In this document: positions 17,309 through 28,173 of the stretch, in pieces | Numbering within the stretch: the stretch's first letter is position 1 | How the letters are laid out: each line of letters opens with the position of its first letter | Assembly (NCBI RefSeq): GCF_041821025.1 | Contig: NZ_JBGUAY010000006.1 | Location: 186,001-250,000, forward strand | Source: Egicoccus sp. AB-alg6-2 | GTDB lineage: Bacteria > Actinomycetota > Nitriliruptoria > Nitriliruptorales > Nitriliruptoraceae | Length of the DNA stretch: 64,000 nucleotides | Direction of reading: 5' to 3' | The notes under the pieces: generated by a model | The model's database searches: none | Told to the model about the DNA's origin: nothing | The model's input: the letters and a program-made list of their open reading frames with translations, nothing else | Made by a program: the position numbers and the translations under genes

Positions 17309-18310
17309 TCAGTGGGGGTCGGCGAGACCGGGGAGGTCGCGGCGTCCGTGGGCGGCGAGGGGTCCGCGCCGGACGGCGTCCGCGACGGCCTCGGCGGCGA
17401 GGTGGGCGACGAGATCGACGGTCGCGTCGACGGTGCCGGTGGCGAGACAGAACAGCGCGTCACCGTCCGATTCGGTGTGCGCCGGTCGCAGCGACCGGGC
17501 GAGGCCGGAGTGGCCGAGGTCGGCGACCCGGTGCGCCTCGCGTTTCGTGAGCCTCGCGTTCGTGACGATGCATCCGATCACGGTGTTGCCGGTCGGCCCC
17601 TCCTCGGCCTTCCCGCCGGCGGCGGCGTCGCCGCCCGGCGGCTGACCTCCGGGCGATTCGTCGTCGGGCGTGCCGAGCGGGCGGCCGTGGGTCGGGAAGC
17701 GGGGCACCTCGTCGGCGACCCGGGCGCGGGCGACCCAGGTGCCGTCGTCCGCGACCACCTCGCCGACGGCGTTGTTGGCGACGATCGCACCGACCGTCAC
17801 GCCGGCCGCCGATCGGACCGCGACGCCCTGCCCACCGCGCCAGGCGTGCTCGAGGCCGGCCACCTTGGCCACCGTGCACCCCGCCCCGACTCCGACGCCA
17901 CCCTCCTGCGGGTCGTCGAGGCTGGCCGCCTCGCAAGCGGCGTATCCCTGGTCCGGGCCGGGCCGGGCAGCGCGGACCGCGACGGCCTCGTCGAGGACGA
18001 TCGCCGCCCCGACGATCGGGACGACGATCCCGCCACGCAGGGCGTAGCCGATCCCACGCTCTTCCAGCCAGCGCATCACGCCGTCGGCGGCCGCCAGTCC
18101 GAACGCCGACCCGCCGCTGAGCAGCACACCGTGGCACACCGTGACCTTGCCGGCCGGGCCGAGGGCGGCGGCCTCGCGGGTCCCCGGTGCGGCGCCGCGC
18201 ACGGCGATCGCCCCGATCGTGCCGGCCGGCGGCAGGATCACCGTGCACCCGGAGACGCCGTCCGGCGACGTCCACGTGCCGACCCGCACGCCCTCGATGC
18301 CGAGCGCCAT
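17309..18310 (-). CDS. P1-family (DmpA/NylC-type) self-processing peptidase or amidase
   Basis: This 333-residue N-terminal-nucleophile hydrolase belongs to the family of DmpA aminopeptidase, beta-peptidyl aminopeptidases and nylon oligomer hydrolase NylC. The GSAFGLAAADGVMRWL helix, GAGCTVAK and the processing region NTVIGCIVTNARLT are typical. By family analogy the chain cleaves itself between N242 and T243, and T243 is the nucleophile. A low-complexity Gly/Pro insert (about 214-238) lies just before that site. The start MALGIEG at 18308-18310 overlaps the stop of the last micro-ORF (TGATG), with GGGGG seven bases upstream. Substrate unknown. Confidence 0.87.
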   Translation of the reverse strand: MALGIEGVRVGTWTSPDGVSGCTVILPPAGTIGAIAVRGAAPGTREAAALGPAGKVTVCHGVLLSGGSAFGLAAADGVMRWLEERGIGYALRGGIVVPIVGAAIVLDEAVAVRAARPGPDQGYAACEAASLDDPQEGGVGVGAGCTVAKVAGLEHAWRGGQGVAVRSAAGVTVGAIVANNAVGEVVADDGTWVARARVADEVPRFPTHGRPLGTPDDESPGGQPPGGDAAAGGKAEEGPTGNTVIGCIVTNARLTKREAHRVADLGHSGLARSLRPAHTESDGDALFCLATGTVDATVDLVAHLAAEAVADAVRRGPLAAHGRRDLPGLADPH

Positions 18311-18460
18311 CAGCGACCCCCGCCGGCGACGTCCCGGCCACGCTCCAGGACCAGCGCCATCAGCGACCCCCGCCGGCGACGTCCCGGCCACGCTCCAGGA
18401 CCAGCGCCATCAGCGACCCCCGCCGGCCCCGGCCCGGCCACGCTTCAGCCGCAGCGCCAT
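18310..18460 (-). repeat. Three 50-bp tandem units, each a 16-codon micro-ORF linked by TGATG
   Basis: On the minus strand the alr stop TGA (18462-18460) overlaps an ATG. Three micro-ORFs follow: 18460-18410, 18410-18360 and 18360-18310. Each encodes MAL(R/V)L(K/E)RGRxxAGGGR and ends in a TGA that shares its A with the next ATG. The last leads into the P1-peptidase ATG (18310). Each unit carries GGCGGGGGTCGC as ribosome site. Units 2 and 3 are identical; unit 1 differs at several bases. The period of 50 is not a multiple of three, so the units cannot be read as one protein. Confidence 0.85.
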
Positions 18461-19605
18461 CAGCGACTCCCGCCTGCGGCGCGGCCGTCGACGAGCGGCA
18501 CGCGCGGGAGCCGTGCCGTCAGCTGGGTCACGATCTCGTAGGTGATCGTGTCGGCGGCGGCCGCCCACTCCTCGACCCGGATCCGGTCGTCGCCCTGGTC
18601 CCCGATCAGAACCGCCTCGTCGCCGACGGCCACCTCGTCGTCACCGCACCACACGAGCAGCTGGTCCATGCAGACCGTCCCGGCGATGGGCCGGCGCACC
18701 CCGCCGACGAGGACCTCGGCGGCATTGGTCAGTGCCCGCGGCACCCCGTCGGCGTACCCCAACGGCAGGGTCGCCACCCAGCCGTCGGCGGGCGCCGACC
18801 AGCGGTGCCCGTAGGAGACGGCGGTCCCCGCAGGCACCCGCTTCACGAACGTCACCTCGGTCACCAGGCGCAGCGCCGGACGCAGCCCGAAGTCGGCGGC
18901 GTCGACGCCGACCGCCGGCGAGAGCCCGTACAGCGCGATGCCGGTGCGCACGAGCTCGCGGCGCGCGGCCGGGTACAACAGCGTGCCGGCGCTGTTGGCC
19001 GCATGGACCCAGACCGGGGCCGGCAGCCCCAGCTTCACGGCCCGGTCGAGGAAGCGGTCGAACGCCGCCAGTTGCACGTCGGTGACGTCGCGGTCCGGTT
19101 CGTCGGCGCAGGCGAGGTGGGTGAAGACGCCCTCGACGCGCAGGCCCTCGGCGGCGACGACCTGGCGCAGCCGGGCGTCCCAATCGGCCTCGGGCACGCC
19201 CACCCGTCCCATCCCCGTGTCGGCCTTGAGGTGCACGGGGACCGGCTCTCCGCGCCCCCGCCCGGCGGCGTCGATCGCCGCGATGAACGGCTCGCGGTAG
19301 ACCGTCGCGGTGAGGTTCGCGTCCAGCAGCGTGGGGATGGCGGCGACCGGCGGCTCGGCGAGGACGAGGATCGGCGCCTCGATGCCCGCACCGCGAAGGA
19401 CCAGCCCTTCCTCGACCAGCGCCACGGCCAACCACGCGGCACCGCCCTCCAGCGCCGCCCGTGCCACCTCGACGGCTCCGTGTCCGTATCCGTCCGCCTT
19501 GACGACGGCGCACACGGCGGCGCCAGCGAGCTCACCGAGGCGTGTCGCGTTGTGGCGGATGGCGGACAGGTCCACCTCGACGCGTGACGCGCGGAAGTCG
19601 TTCAC
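18460..19605 (-). CDS. alr: Alanine racemase
   Basis: This PLP enzyme converts L- to D-alanine for peptidoglycan. The product is 381 residues with the normal fold. The PLP lysine is K36 in VVKADGYGHG, the opposite catalytic base is Y265 in AVSYGHRW, and the TGMGRVG and CMDQ motifs are present. The start is GTG at 19603-19605, overlapping the nnrD stop (GTGA). The C-terminus GRAAGGSR resembles the end of the downstream micro-ORFs, which suggests those units arose by duplication of the alr/P1 junction. Part of a coupled glmS-nnrD-alr-P1 transcription unit. Confidence 0.96.
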   Translation of the reverse strand: MNDFRASRVEVDLSAIRHNATRLGELAGAAVCAVVKADGYGHGAVEVARAALEGGAAWLAVALVEEGLVLRGAGIEAPILVLAEPPVAAIPTLLDANLTATVYREPFIAAIDAAGRGRGEPVPVHLKADTGMGRVGVPEADWDARLRQVVAAEGLRVEGVFTHLACADEPDRDVTDVQLAAFDRFLDRAVKLGLPAPVWVHAANSAGTLLYPAARRELVRTGIALYGLSPAVGVDAADFGLRPALRLVTEVTFVKRVPAGTAVSYGHRWSAPADGWVATLPLGYADGVPRALTNAAEVLVGGVRRPIAGTVCMDQLLVWCGDDEVAVGDEAVLIGDQGDDRIRVEEWAAAADTITYEIVTQLTARLPRVPLVDGRAAGGSR

Positions 19606-21352
19606 GGGCGTTCCCCTGCGGCAACGGCCCCGTCGCCGGCCTCGGCGCGATGGGCGGGAGGCAGCGTGCGCACGCCCGGCGCCGCGGCACGCACCCGCTC
19701 GAGTTCCCCCAACACGGCGGGAAGGGCGTCGAGCAGGTCGACGGCCGTGGCACGCTGGGCCCGGTCACCGCCCGCACGCACCCCGGCGGCGGCGTGCCAC
19801 CACACCGCCTGCGCGACGCGACGCGGCACGTCGTCGTCGTCGGCCGCACCCGCGATCGCCGCGGCGACGATCCCGGCCAACACGTCCCCGGTCCCGCCGC
19901 TGCCGAGTGCCGGCCCCCCGTTCGGGGTCACCCACACCCGCCCGTCGGGCGCGGCGATCATCGTGCCCGGGCCCTTGGCGACCACCGTTGCGCGATAGCG
20001 GGCCGCAAGCTCGGGCACCCGGATCACCCGGTCGGCCCAGGCCTGCTCGCCGTCGCTCCCGCCCCCGATCCGTGCCAGTTCCCGCTCGTGCGGCGTCAGG
20101 ACCAAGGCGCCGCGGTGTTCGGCGAGGGCGTCGTTGTCGTCGCGGTGGACGTTGAGCGCGTCGGCGTCGAGCACCAGTCGGCGGGCGCCACGGCGCAGGT
20201 GGGCCACCACCGCGGCGGCGCCGTCGCCGTGACCGAGGCCGGGACCGGCCACCACGGCGTCGAACCCTTCGAGGTCGGGCAGGGCGTCGACCGCTTCCGG
20301 TGACAGCGCCCCGTCGTCGTCCACCGGCAGGCCACGCACCATCGCGGAGGGGTGGTGCACGGCGACCTCGGCGCGTACCGGTTCGGGCACCGCGACGGTG
20401 ACCAGCCCGGCACCGGCGGCCAGCGACCCGGCGCTGCACAGCGCCGCTGCTCCCGAGGTGCCGACGGCACCGGCGACGACCAGCACCGCCCCGCGTTCGC
20501 GCTTGTCCGCAGCGACGCCCAACGGCTCCGGGGCGGCGCCGTGCGCCGTCAACGCGGTCCAGGTCCCGGTGGGAGCCTCCCACCCGGGGCCGAGGTCGCC
20601 GACCACGACCTCGCCGGCGTGCGCGGCGCCCGGGTGCAGGAGCAGGCCGCGCTTGCGGGCTCCGAACGTCACGGTCAGGTCGGCGACGACCGCCCCGTCC
20701 GGGGCCGCCCCGTCGTCGGAACCGACCCCCGAGGGGACGTCGCACGCCACGATCGGAACGCCCGCCTGTCGGGCCCGCAGCAGCGCGGCCGCCGCCTCGC
20801 CGACCGCCCCACGCGGCGCGCCGGACACCCCGGTTCCGAGCAGGGCGTCGACCGCGACGTCACACCAGTCCAGGGCCGCCTCGAGGTCGTCGAGGTGCCA
20901 CGAGACCCGTCCCCCGGCGGCCACCCAGCGGTCGCGGTTGCCGCCGCTGGCCGCGGACACCTCGACGTCGGCCGGGTGCGACGCGACGATCCAGGCCTGC
21001 GCGCCGTGCGCCGCCAGTCGACGGGCGGCGACCCAGCCGTCACCACCGTTGTCGCCCTTGCCGACCAGGATCGCCACCCGCAGGCCGTACCCCCGGCCGG
21101 CCAGGCGCACGACGGCGCGCGCGAGGTGGCCCCCCGCCCGCTCCATCAGCCCGTCCCACGTGCCGCCTGCCGCCACGGCGGCCTCGTCGCCCGCACGCGC
21201 CCCGGCGGCATCCAGCAGCGGCACCTCCGCGACCTCGCCCGGAGACGGCGCCGCGACCGCACCCCGCAGCGGCACGTCGGTGACCGCGGACCAAACAGGC
21301 CCGACCGCGCCCGCCAGGGCAACGGCCGGGATCCCGCCGGGCGCGGGCCGGC

Positions 21353-21356
<4 letters not shown>
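19602..21356 (-). CDS. nnrD: Bifunctional NAD(P)HX epimerase / ADP-dependent NAD(P)HX dehydratase
   Basis: This enzyme repairs hydrated NADH and NADPH. The product is 584 residues in two domains. The N-terminal YjeF_N epimerase carries GKGDNGGDGWVAARRL (about 100-115) and ACDVPSGVGSDDG. The C-terminal ribokinase-like dehydratase carries the GSGGTGDVLAGIVAA ATP/ADP site. About 45 extra residues precede the usual start. The ATG overlaps the glmS stop (ATGA, 21353-21356) and its own stop overlaps alr, so the three genes are coupled. The position next to alr is conserved in actinobacteria. Confidence 0.94.
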
Positions 21357-23188
<1,832 letters not shown>

Positions 23189-23389
23189 TGCAGGCTCCTT
23201 CGCACGAGAACTCGCCCGTGCACGACGCACGACGCCGGCCCGAGGTTGCCGGGAGCGTAGCGCCGCCCTCCCCGCGCAGGCCGGGGCCGCAGGCCGTCGC
23301 CGGTCCCTGCTGCGCCAGGTGATCGGCAGCCGCCCGCGCACGGAAGGTCGCGGACTAGCCTCGATCGGACACGAGGGAACGGGTCGGCG

Positions 23390-24514
23390 GTGCGGGTGTT
23401 GGTGGCGGGCTGGGTCGGGTCGACCAACCTGGGCGACGAGCTGGTCTTCAGCGGCCTGCGGACCCTGCTCGCGCCGTACGGGGTCCAGGTGTCGGCGATC
23501 TCGGTCGACCCGCCGGCGACCCGCGCGGCCCACGGCGTCGGTGCCGTCGGCCACCTCGACGCCGCCCGGCTCCTGCGTGCCGTCGGCGAGGCCGACGCGG
23601 TCGTGTTCGGGGGCGGCGGCCTGGTGCAGGACGACTCCAGCGCGCTCAACCTGCCCTATCACCTCGCCCGGGTGGCACTCGCCCGGATGCGCGGGACGCC
23701 GTGGGCCGCCGTCGGACTGGGCGTCGGCGGCCTGGCCACGCGCGCAGCCCGAGGGCTGGTCCACGCCGCGCTGCAGGACAGCGTCGGGATCGCCGTCCGC
23801 GACGAGGACAGCCGCCGCCTGCTCGAGGAGGTCGGCGTGCCGGGAGCCGTCGTCGCCGCCGACCTCGCCTTCGCGCTCGCGGGCTCGGCGCCACCGTCGT
23901 CCGAGGAGGTGGCCGAGAACGGAGACGGGGAGGCGCAGCGGGACGGCGACCGGCTGGTGGTGTGTCTGCGCCCGTGGAGCAGCGGACACGCCCGTCTGCC
24001 GGCCGCGAGCCAGGCCGACACCACGCCCGACACCCACCTCGACGCCCTGGCGACGGCGCTGGACACTGCCGCGCAGCGGACCGGTCTGCCCGTCGAGTTC
24101 GTGGCCCTGCAGGCCGACCGCGACGACGCCGTCCACGAGCGGGTCGCCGCACGCATGACGACGCCGACGACGCGTTCGACGCCGACGCTGGCGGAGCTGC
24201 TGCCGACCGTCGCGCGGGCACGGGCAGTCGTGGCGATGCGCTACCACGGCGGGGTGGCGGCCACGCTGGCGGGCCGCCCGTCGGTGCTGATCGGCTACGC
24301 GCCGAAGGTCGACGCACTCGCCCACGAGCTGGGCGCCGGCGGCAAGGTGCTCGGCTGGGACCCGGCGGACCTGGCCGACGTGCCCGAGGCGCTGACCGCC
24401 GTCCTGCCCCACGCCCGGGCGGTCACGCGCACCCGCGCCGACCTGCAGGCACGGCAGGCCGGCAACCGGGAGGTGCTCGAGCGCCTGCTGCAGGCCGCCG
24501 ACCGCGCCCGCTGA
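23390..24514 (+). CDS. Polysaccharide pyruvyl transferase family protein (CsaB-like)
   Basis: This 374-residue protein of the PF04230 family adds ketal-linked pyruvate to wall polysaccharides. GSTNLGDELVFSGL, VFGGGGLVQD, the RDEDSRRLLEEVG region and the late MRYHGGVAATLAGRP motif are all hallmarks. It starts with GTG and is transcribed divergently from glmS. In Bacillus, CsaB pyruvylates the polymer that anchors SLH proteins. No SLH protein is seen here, so the acceptor is unknown, but a role in envelope glycans fits the neighbours. Confidence 0.86.
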   Translation: MRVLVAGWVGSTNLGDELVFSGLRTLLAPYGVQVSAISVDPPATRAAHGVGAVGHLDAARLLRAVGEADAVVFGGGGLVQDDSSALNLPYHLARVALARMRGTPWAAVGLGVGGLATRAARGLVHAALQDSVGIAVRDEDSRRLLEEVGVPGAVVAADLAFALAGSAPPSSEEVAENGDGEAQRDGDRLVVCLRPWSSGHARLPAASQADTTPDTHLDALATALDTAAQRTGLPVEFVALQADRDDAVHERVAARMTTPTTRSTPTLAELLPTVARARAVVAMRYHGGVAATLAGRPSVLIGYAPKVDALAHELGAGGKVLGWDPADLADVPEALTAVLPHARAVTRTRADLQARQAGNREVLERLLQAADRAR

Positions 24515-24549
24515 CACACGCGCCCGCTGAGGCCGCAGTCAGGCGTCGC

Positions 24550-25596
24550 CTACGAGGTGCCGAACGTCTCCAGGATGGCCGCGAAGTTCTCGAACAGGCG
24601 CTGCGGCGGCACCTTGTACCAGGCACCACCGAGGATGAGGTGGTCGATCCCGTGGCCGCCGGCACTGGCGGCGACCTGCCGCTCGAAGGCGTCGAGGCGG
24701 TCGCGGACCTCGTCGGGGGTGCCCGCGACGGCGTAGCGCTCGACCGCCTCGTCGGGCACCGCAGCGACCAGGGCATCGAGGTCGCGATCGGTGTCCTTCC
24801 ACACCTGGCGGAGCCGATCGGTCAGCGCCTCGTCCCCGTAGGAGGCGAACACGCCCTGGTAGTTGGGCGTGGTGCCGTAGAACGCGATCTGCTGCTTCGC
24901 CTCGCGCACCGCCACCGCCCGGTCGTCGGCGATGCACAGGATGACCCCCTGGCACACGGTGAACTCGCTGCGGTCGCGTCCGGCCTCGGACAGCGCCTCG
25001 CCCACCCGCGGCAGGACGTCGTCGACGAGATAGCGGTCGGAGGTGAACGGGTGTCCGAGCAGGCCGTCGGCATGCGTCGCGGCCGCCCGGGTCATCAGTG
25101 GACCGACCGCAGCGACGTAGACCCGGGGCAGGCGGCGATCGGCGGCGCGACCCTTCCCACCCAACCCGGGTCGCAGCACGCGGTAGATGTCGCCCTCGAA
25201 GGTGACGTCCTCGCCACGCTCCATCCGCCACGCGGTCTGCATCGCCTGGACGTACTCGGCCATGCGCTTGGCGGGTCGGTCGAAATCGGCCGAGAACCGC
25301 TCCTCGATGATGCGCTTCACCTGGCTGCCGAGACCCACCACGAACCGGTCCCCGGTGAGCTCGTTGAGGTCCCACGCCTCCATGGCGGTCACCACGGGCG
25401 AGCGCGGGAACGCGAGCGTGATGTTGGTCCCGATGTCGATGCGCTCGGTCACGCCGGCGAGGACCGTGGCCTGCACGGTCGCGTTCTGGCTCGTCTCGGA
25501 CACCCAGGCGGCGTCGAAGCCCCTCGCCTCGACCTGCTTGGCCAACTCGGGCAGGAAGGCATAGGGCCCTCCGAGTCCGATGCCGCGGCTCGCCAT
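24550..25596 (-). CDS. Luciferase-like (LLM) oxidoreductase, probably F420-dependent
   Basis: This 348-residue TIM-barrel flavin/F420 enzyme of the bacterial luciferase superfamily contains GIGLGGPYAFLPELAKQVEARGFDAAWVSE (read as consecutive parts), TERIDIGTNITLAF, DRFVVGLGS, and a C-terminal GTPDEVRDRL, which are typical of actinobacterial F420-dependent LLM proteins. The ATG at 25594-25596 is chosen because homology begins there. It converges with the pyruvyl transferase gene and is divergent from the diguanylate cyclase gene. Substrate unknown; use of F420 rather than FMN is inferred from lineage. Confidence 0.85.
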   Translation of the reverse strand: MASRGIGLGGPYAFLPELAKQVEARGFDAAWVSETSQNATVQATVLAGVTERIDIGTNITLAFPRSPVVTAMEAWDLNELTGDRFVVGLGSQVKRIIEERFSADFDRPAKRMAEYVQAMQTAWRMERGEDVTFEGDIYRVLRPGLGGKGRAADRRLPRVYVAAVGPLMTRAAATHADGLLGHPFTSDRYLVDDVLPRVGEALSEAGRDRSEFTVCQGVILCIADDRAVAVREAKQQIAFYGTTPNYQGVFASYGDEALTDRLRQVWKDTDRDLDALVAAVPDEAVERYAVAGTPDEVRDRLDAFERQVAASAGGHGIDHLILGGAWYKVPPQRLFENFAAILETFGTS

Positions 25597-25754
25597 CGTC
25601 CGTCCTGTCGTCGACGAGGTGGCGACGCTAGCCCGCGGCGGCGGCGACCCCGGTCTCCGGTCGCCGCAGATCCGTACCACGCGGTTTCCGCCCGAAGTTC
25701 CTACACCCGCGCCTGCCTCGGCCGACGGGTACGGCGACCGCCCCCGAGGATCCC

Positions 25755-27191
25755 GTGGCCGACCGCGCCTGGCTCGCAATCGTGTGCGTCGGTGCCACGC
25801 TGGCACTGACCCACTGGATGCTGCCTGCCGAACGGGTGGACACGGCCTACCTGGCCGTCGCCATCGGGGCCGCGGTGGTCCTGTGGCTCGCGGTGGCGAG
25901 CCGGCGGTTGGCGCGCCGGGTGTCGTGGGCGTTCCTCGCGGCGGGCGTCACCTCCGGGCTGGTCGGCGACCTGATCTGGGTCTTCTACAGCGCCAGGGGG
26001 ATCGAGCCGTTCCCCTCGCTGGCCGACGTCTTCTACCTCGGTGCCTACCCGCTGTACGCGACCGCGCTGTGGGGCCTCGGGCGCCGCGAACGGCTGGCGG
26101 ACCGCGCCGTGCTCGTCGATGCCGGCATCCTCGGCGTCGCCGGACTGGTGTTGAGCTGGGCCTACCTGCTGGCACCGCACGTGCACGACAGCGAGCTCAC
26201 GTCCTTCGAGCGCGCCGTGAGCGTCGCCTACCCCGTCGGCGACCTCCTGCTGCTGCCCGTGATCGCACGCCTGGTGTTCGTCCATGCGGCGCGGGTCCGT
26301 CCGCACCTGCTGGTCCTGTTCGCGATGCTGGTCATGCTCGTGGCCGATTCGGCCTTCGGCATCGGGGTGTTGAACGAGACCTACGTCGACGGCGGGCCGC
26401 TGGACGCGCTCTGGCTCGTCTCGTACGTGCTGATGGCCGCAGCCGCCTGGCACCCCGCGGCCGTCGACGAACCGCCGGCCCTGGACGTGACCGGCGAGGT
26501 CTCCCGCCGCCGCCTGCTCGCGCTGGCCGTCGCGACCCTGTTGGCGCCGGCGGTGCTGCTCTTGCACGACCCACCGAACAACTCGATCGGCTGGGTGGCG
26601 GGCGCGGCCTCGATGCTGCTGTTCGTGCTGGTGGTCGGTCGCATGGCGATGCTCGTCGACCAGGTCAACCTGCAGGCACGACAGTTGGAATCGCTGACCC
26701 GCACCGACCCGCTGACGGGCGCGGCCAATCGGCGGGCCCTCGACGAGAACCTCGACGCGGCCATCGCCCGGCTGGAGCGTGATGCACGACCGTTCGCGTT
26801 CGCCCTGCTCGACCTCGACCGCTTCAAGCTCTACAACGACACCAACGGCCACCTCGCGGGTGACGCGCTGCTGCGGGACGCGGTCGCCCGCTGGGCCACC
26901 GAACTCCGCGAGGTCGACCTGCTCGCCCGCTACGGCGGCGAGGAGTTCGCGGTCCTGCTTCCCGATGCCGACGCCGGCGCCGCGCGGGCGGCCGTCGAGC
27001 GGCTCCGTGCGGCCATGCCCGTCGGCGTGACCTGCTCGGCCGGCATCACCATCGCCGAGCCCGGCGCGACCCAGGACGACCTCGTCCGCGCCGCCGACCA
27101 CGCGCTGTACGTCGCCAAAGCGTCGGGGCGCGATCAGGCCGTACTCGCCACCGAGGCGTCGGGACATCCCGACGGCGCACCCGTCGCCTGA
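25755..27191 (+). CDS. Membrane-bound diguanylate cyclase (GGDEF domain)
   Basis: This 478-residue protein makes c-di-GMP from two GTP. Eight to ten predicted membrane helices fill about 5-300. A GGDEF domain (about 312-465) carries TDPLTGAANRRAL, DLDRFKLYND, and the active site GGEEF (394-398). The RxxD inhibitory site (R385-E-V-D388) sits exactly five residues before it, so product feedback is expected. No EAL domain. The start is GTG at 25755 with CGAGGA upstream. It is the only c-di-GMP enzyme in the window and could feed the BldD-like regulators 14 kb away; that link is inference. Confidence 0.92.
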   Translation: MADRAWLAIVCVGATLALTHWMLPAERVDTAYLAVAIGAAVVLWLAVASRRLARRVSWAFLAAGVTSGLVGDLIWVFYSARGIEPFPSLADVFYLGAYPLYATALWGLGRRERLADRAVLVDAGILGVAGLVLSWAYLLAPHVHDSELTSFERAVSVAYPVGDLLLLPVIARLVFVHAARVRPHLLVLFAMLVMLVADSAFGIGVLNETYVDGGPLDALWLVSYVLMAAAAWHPAAVDEPPALDVTGEVSRRRLLALAVATLLAPAVLLLHDPPNNSIGWVAGAASMLLFVLVVGRMAMLVDQVNLQARQLESLTRTDPLTGAANRRALDENLDAAIARLERDARPFAFALLDLDRFKLYNDTNGHLAGDALLRDAVARWATELREVDLLARYGGEEFAVLLPDADAGAARAAVERLRAAMPVGVTCSAGITIAEPGATQDDLVRAADHALYVAKASGRDQAVLATEASGHPDGAPVA

Positions 27192-27289
27192 CTCCCGGCC
27201 GGCACAGTATCGGCCATCGAACGTGGACGCATCGTCGTCGCGGGCGACGTCACGGAGGCGGCGGCCGCCCCCGCAGCACGGCGCAACGG

Positions 27290-28039
27290 TCAGCTGACGT
27301 CACCCACGACGCGGTAGTCGATCTCGACTTCGATCCGACCGTCGTCGAGCTCCACCTCGACGTCGATGCGGCGGTCGCCGTCGACGAGGTCGAACGAGAA
27401 CTCGTCGCCCTCCTCCTCGCGTTCGGCGACGTCCCAGCCGTCCGGCGCCTCGATCGAGGTGAGCGTGAGTGCGTCGCCGTCGGCCTCGAAGACGAAGCTG
27501 CCGCCGTCGGGAAGGTCGTAGGCACCCGCCTCGGCGTCGGTGCGGTCGTAGTTGATGTCGACCTCGATCCGTCCGTCGTCGAGCTCGACCTCGAAGTCCC
27601 AGGCTTCGCCGTCGCGGCGGAAGTCGACCTCGATCTCGTCGTCGTCCTCCTCCTCGACGATCGTCTCCCAGCCTTCGGCAGCGGTGTGGTCGAGCAGGAC
27701 GAGCGCCCCGTCCCGAACGTCCCAGGTGACCGTCCCGGCATCACCGACGGGCCACGTGCCGGGAACGGCCCGGCTGATGTCCACGAGGTCGCCGTCGGTG
27801 GCGGCGTCGGCGCGGTCGTCACCGGCGCCGTCGTCACCGGCCGCATCGTCACCGGCCGCGTCGTCACCGGCCGCGTCGTCGCCCGCCGCGTCCTCGCCCG
27901 TGGCGGCGTCGTCCGTGGTCGGCGCGTCTGTGGCCCCTTCGAGGTCCACGGCGTCGGAGCCGGCACGGTCGTCACCGTTGCAGCCGGCGATGAGCGCGGC
28001 GGTGACGAGGGCCGCGAGGAAGGAGGGAGGCGTGCGCAT
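27290..28039 (-). CDS. Acidic lipoprotein with a duplicated domain
   Basis: This 249-residue protein has a lipoprotein signal ending LIAGC (Cys20). A low-complexity Asp/Ala linker with AAGDD repeats (15-bp tandem units) follows. The rest contains two related segments. Each starts with a Trp in a GW(E/D) context, runs through a Glu/Asp-rich strand and ends in the nearly identical VELDDGRIEV(D/E)I(N/D)Y. I chose the ATG at 28037-28039, which gives a proper signal peptide; a longer start 15 codons upstream is unlikely. I do not recognise the domain. It converges with the diguanylate cyclase gene and lies downstream of glmM. Confidence 0.78.
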   Translation of the reverse strand: MRTPPSFLAALVTAALIAGCNGDDRAGSDAVDLEGATDAPTTDDAATGEDAAGDDAAGDDAAGDDAAGDDGAGDDRADAATDGDLVDISRAVPGTWPVGDAGTVTWDVRDGALVLLDHTAAEGWETIVEEEDDDEIEVDFRRDGEAWDFEVELDDGRIEVDINYDRTDAEAGAYDLPDGGSFVFEADGDALTLTSIEAPDGWDVAEREEEGDEFSFDLVDGDRRIDVEVELDDGRIEVEIDYRVVGDVS

Positions 28040-28173
28040 CGGATCGTCCTGGTCGAGGTCTCGGCCCCAACCGTACGAGTGCACCCTCGGGTCCGTCGCG
28101 GCCGGAGGGAGGTCCTGAGAAGACTCTCACGCAGCTCTCAGCAACGTGGCCCGCGGTGGACGGGCGGCGTCGG

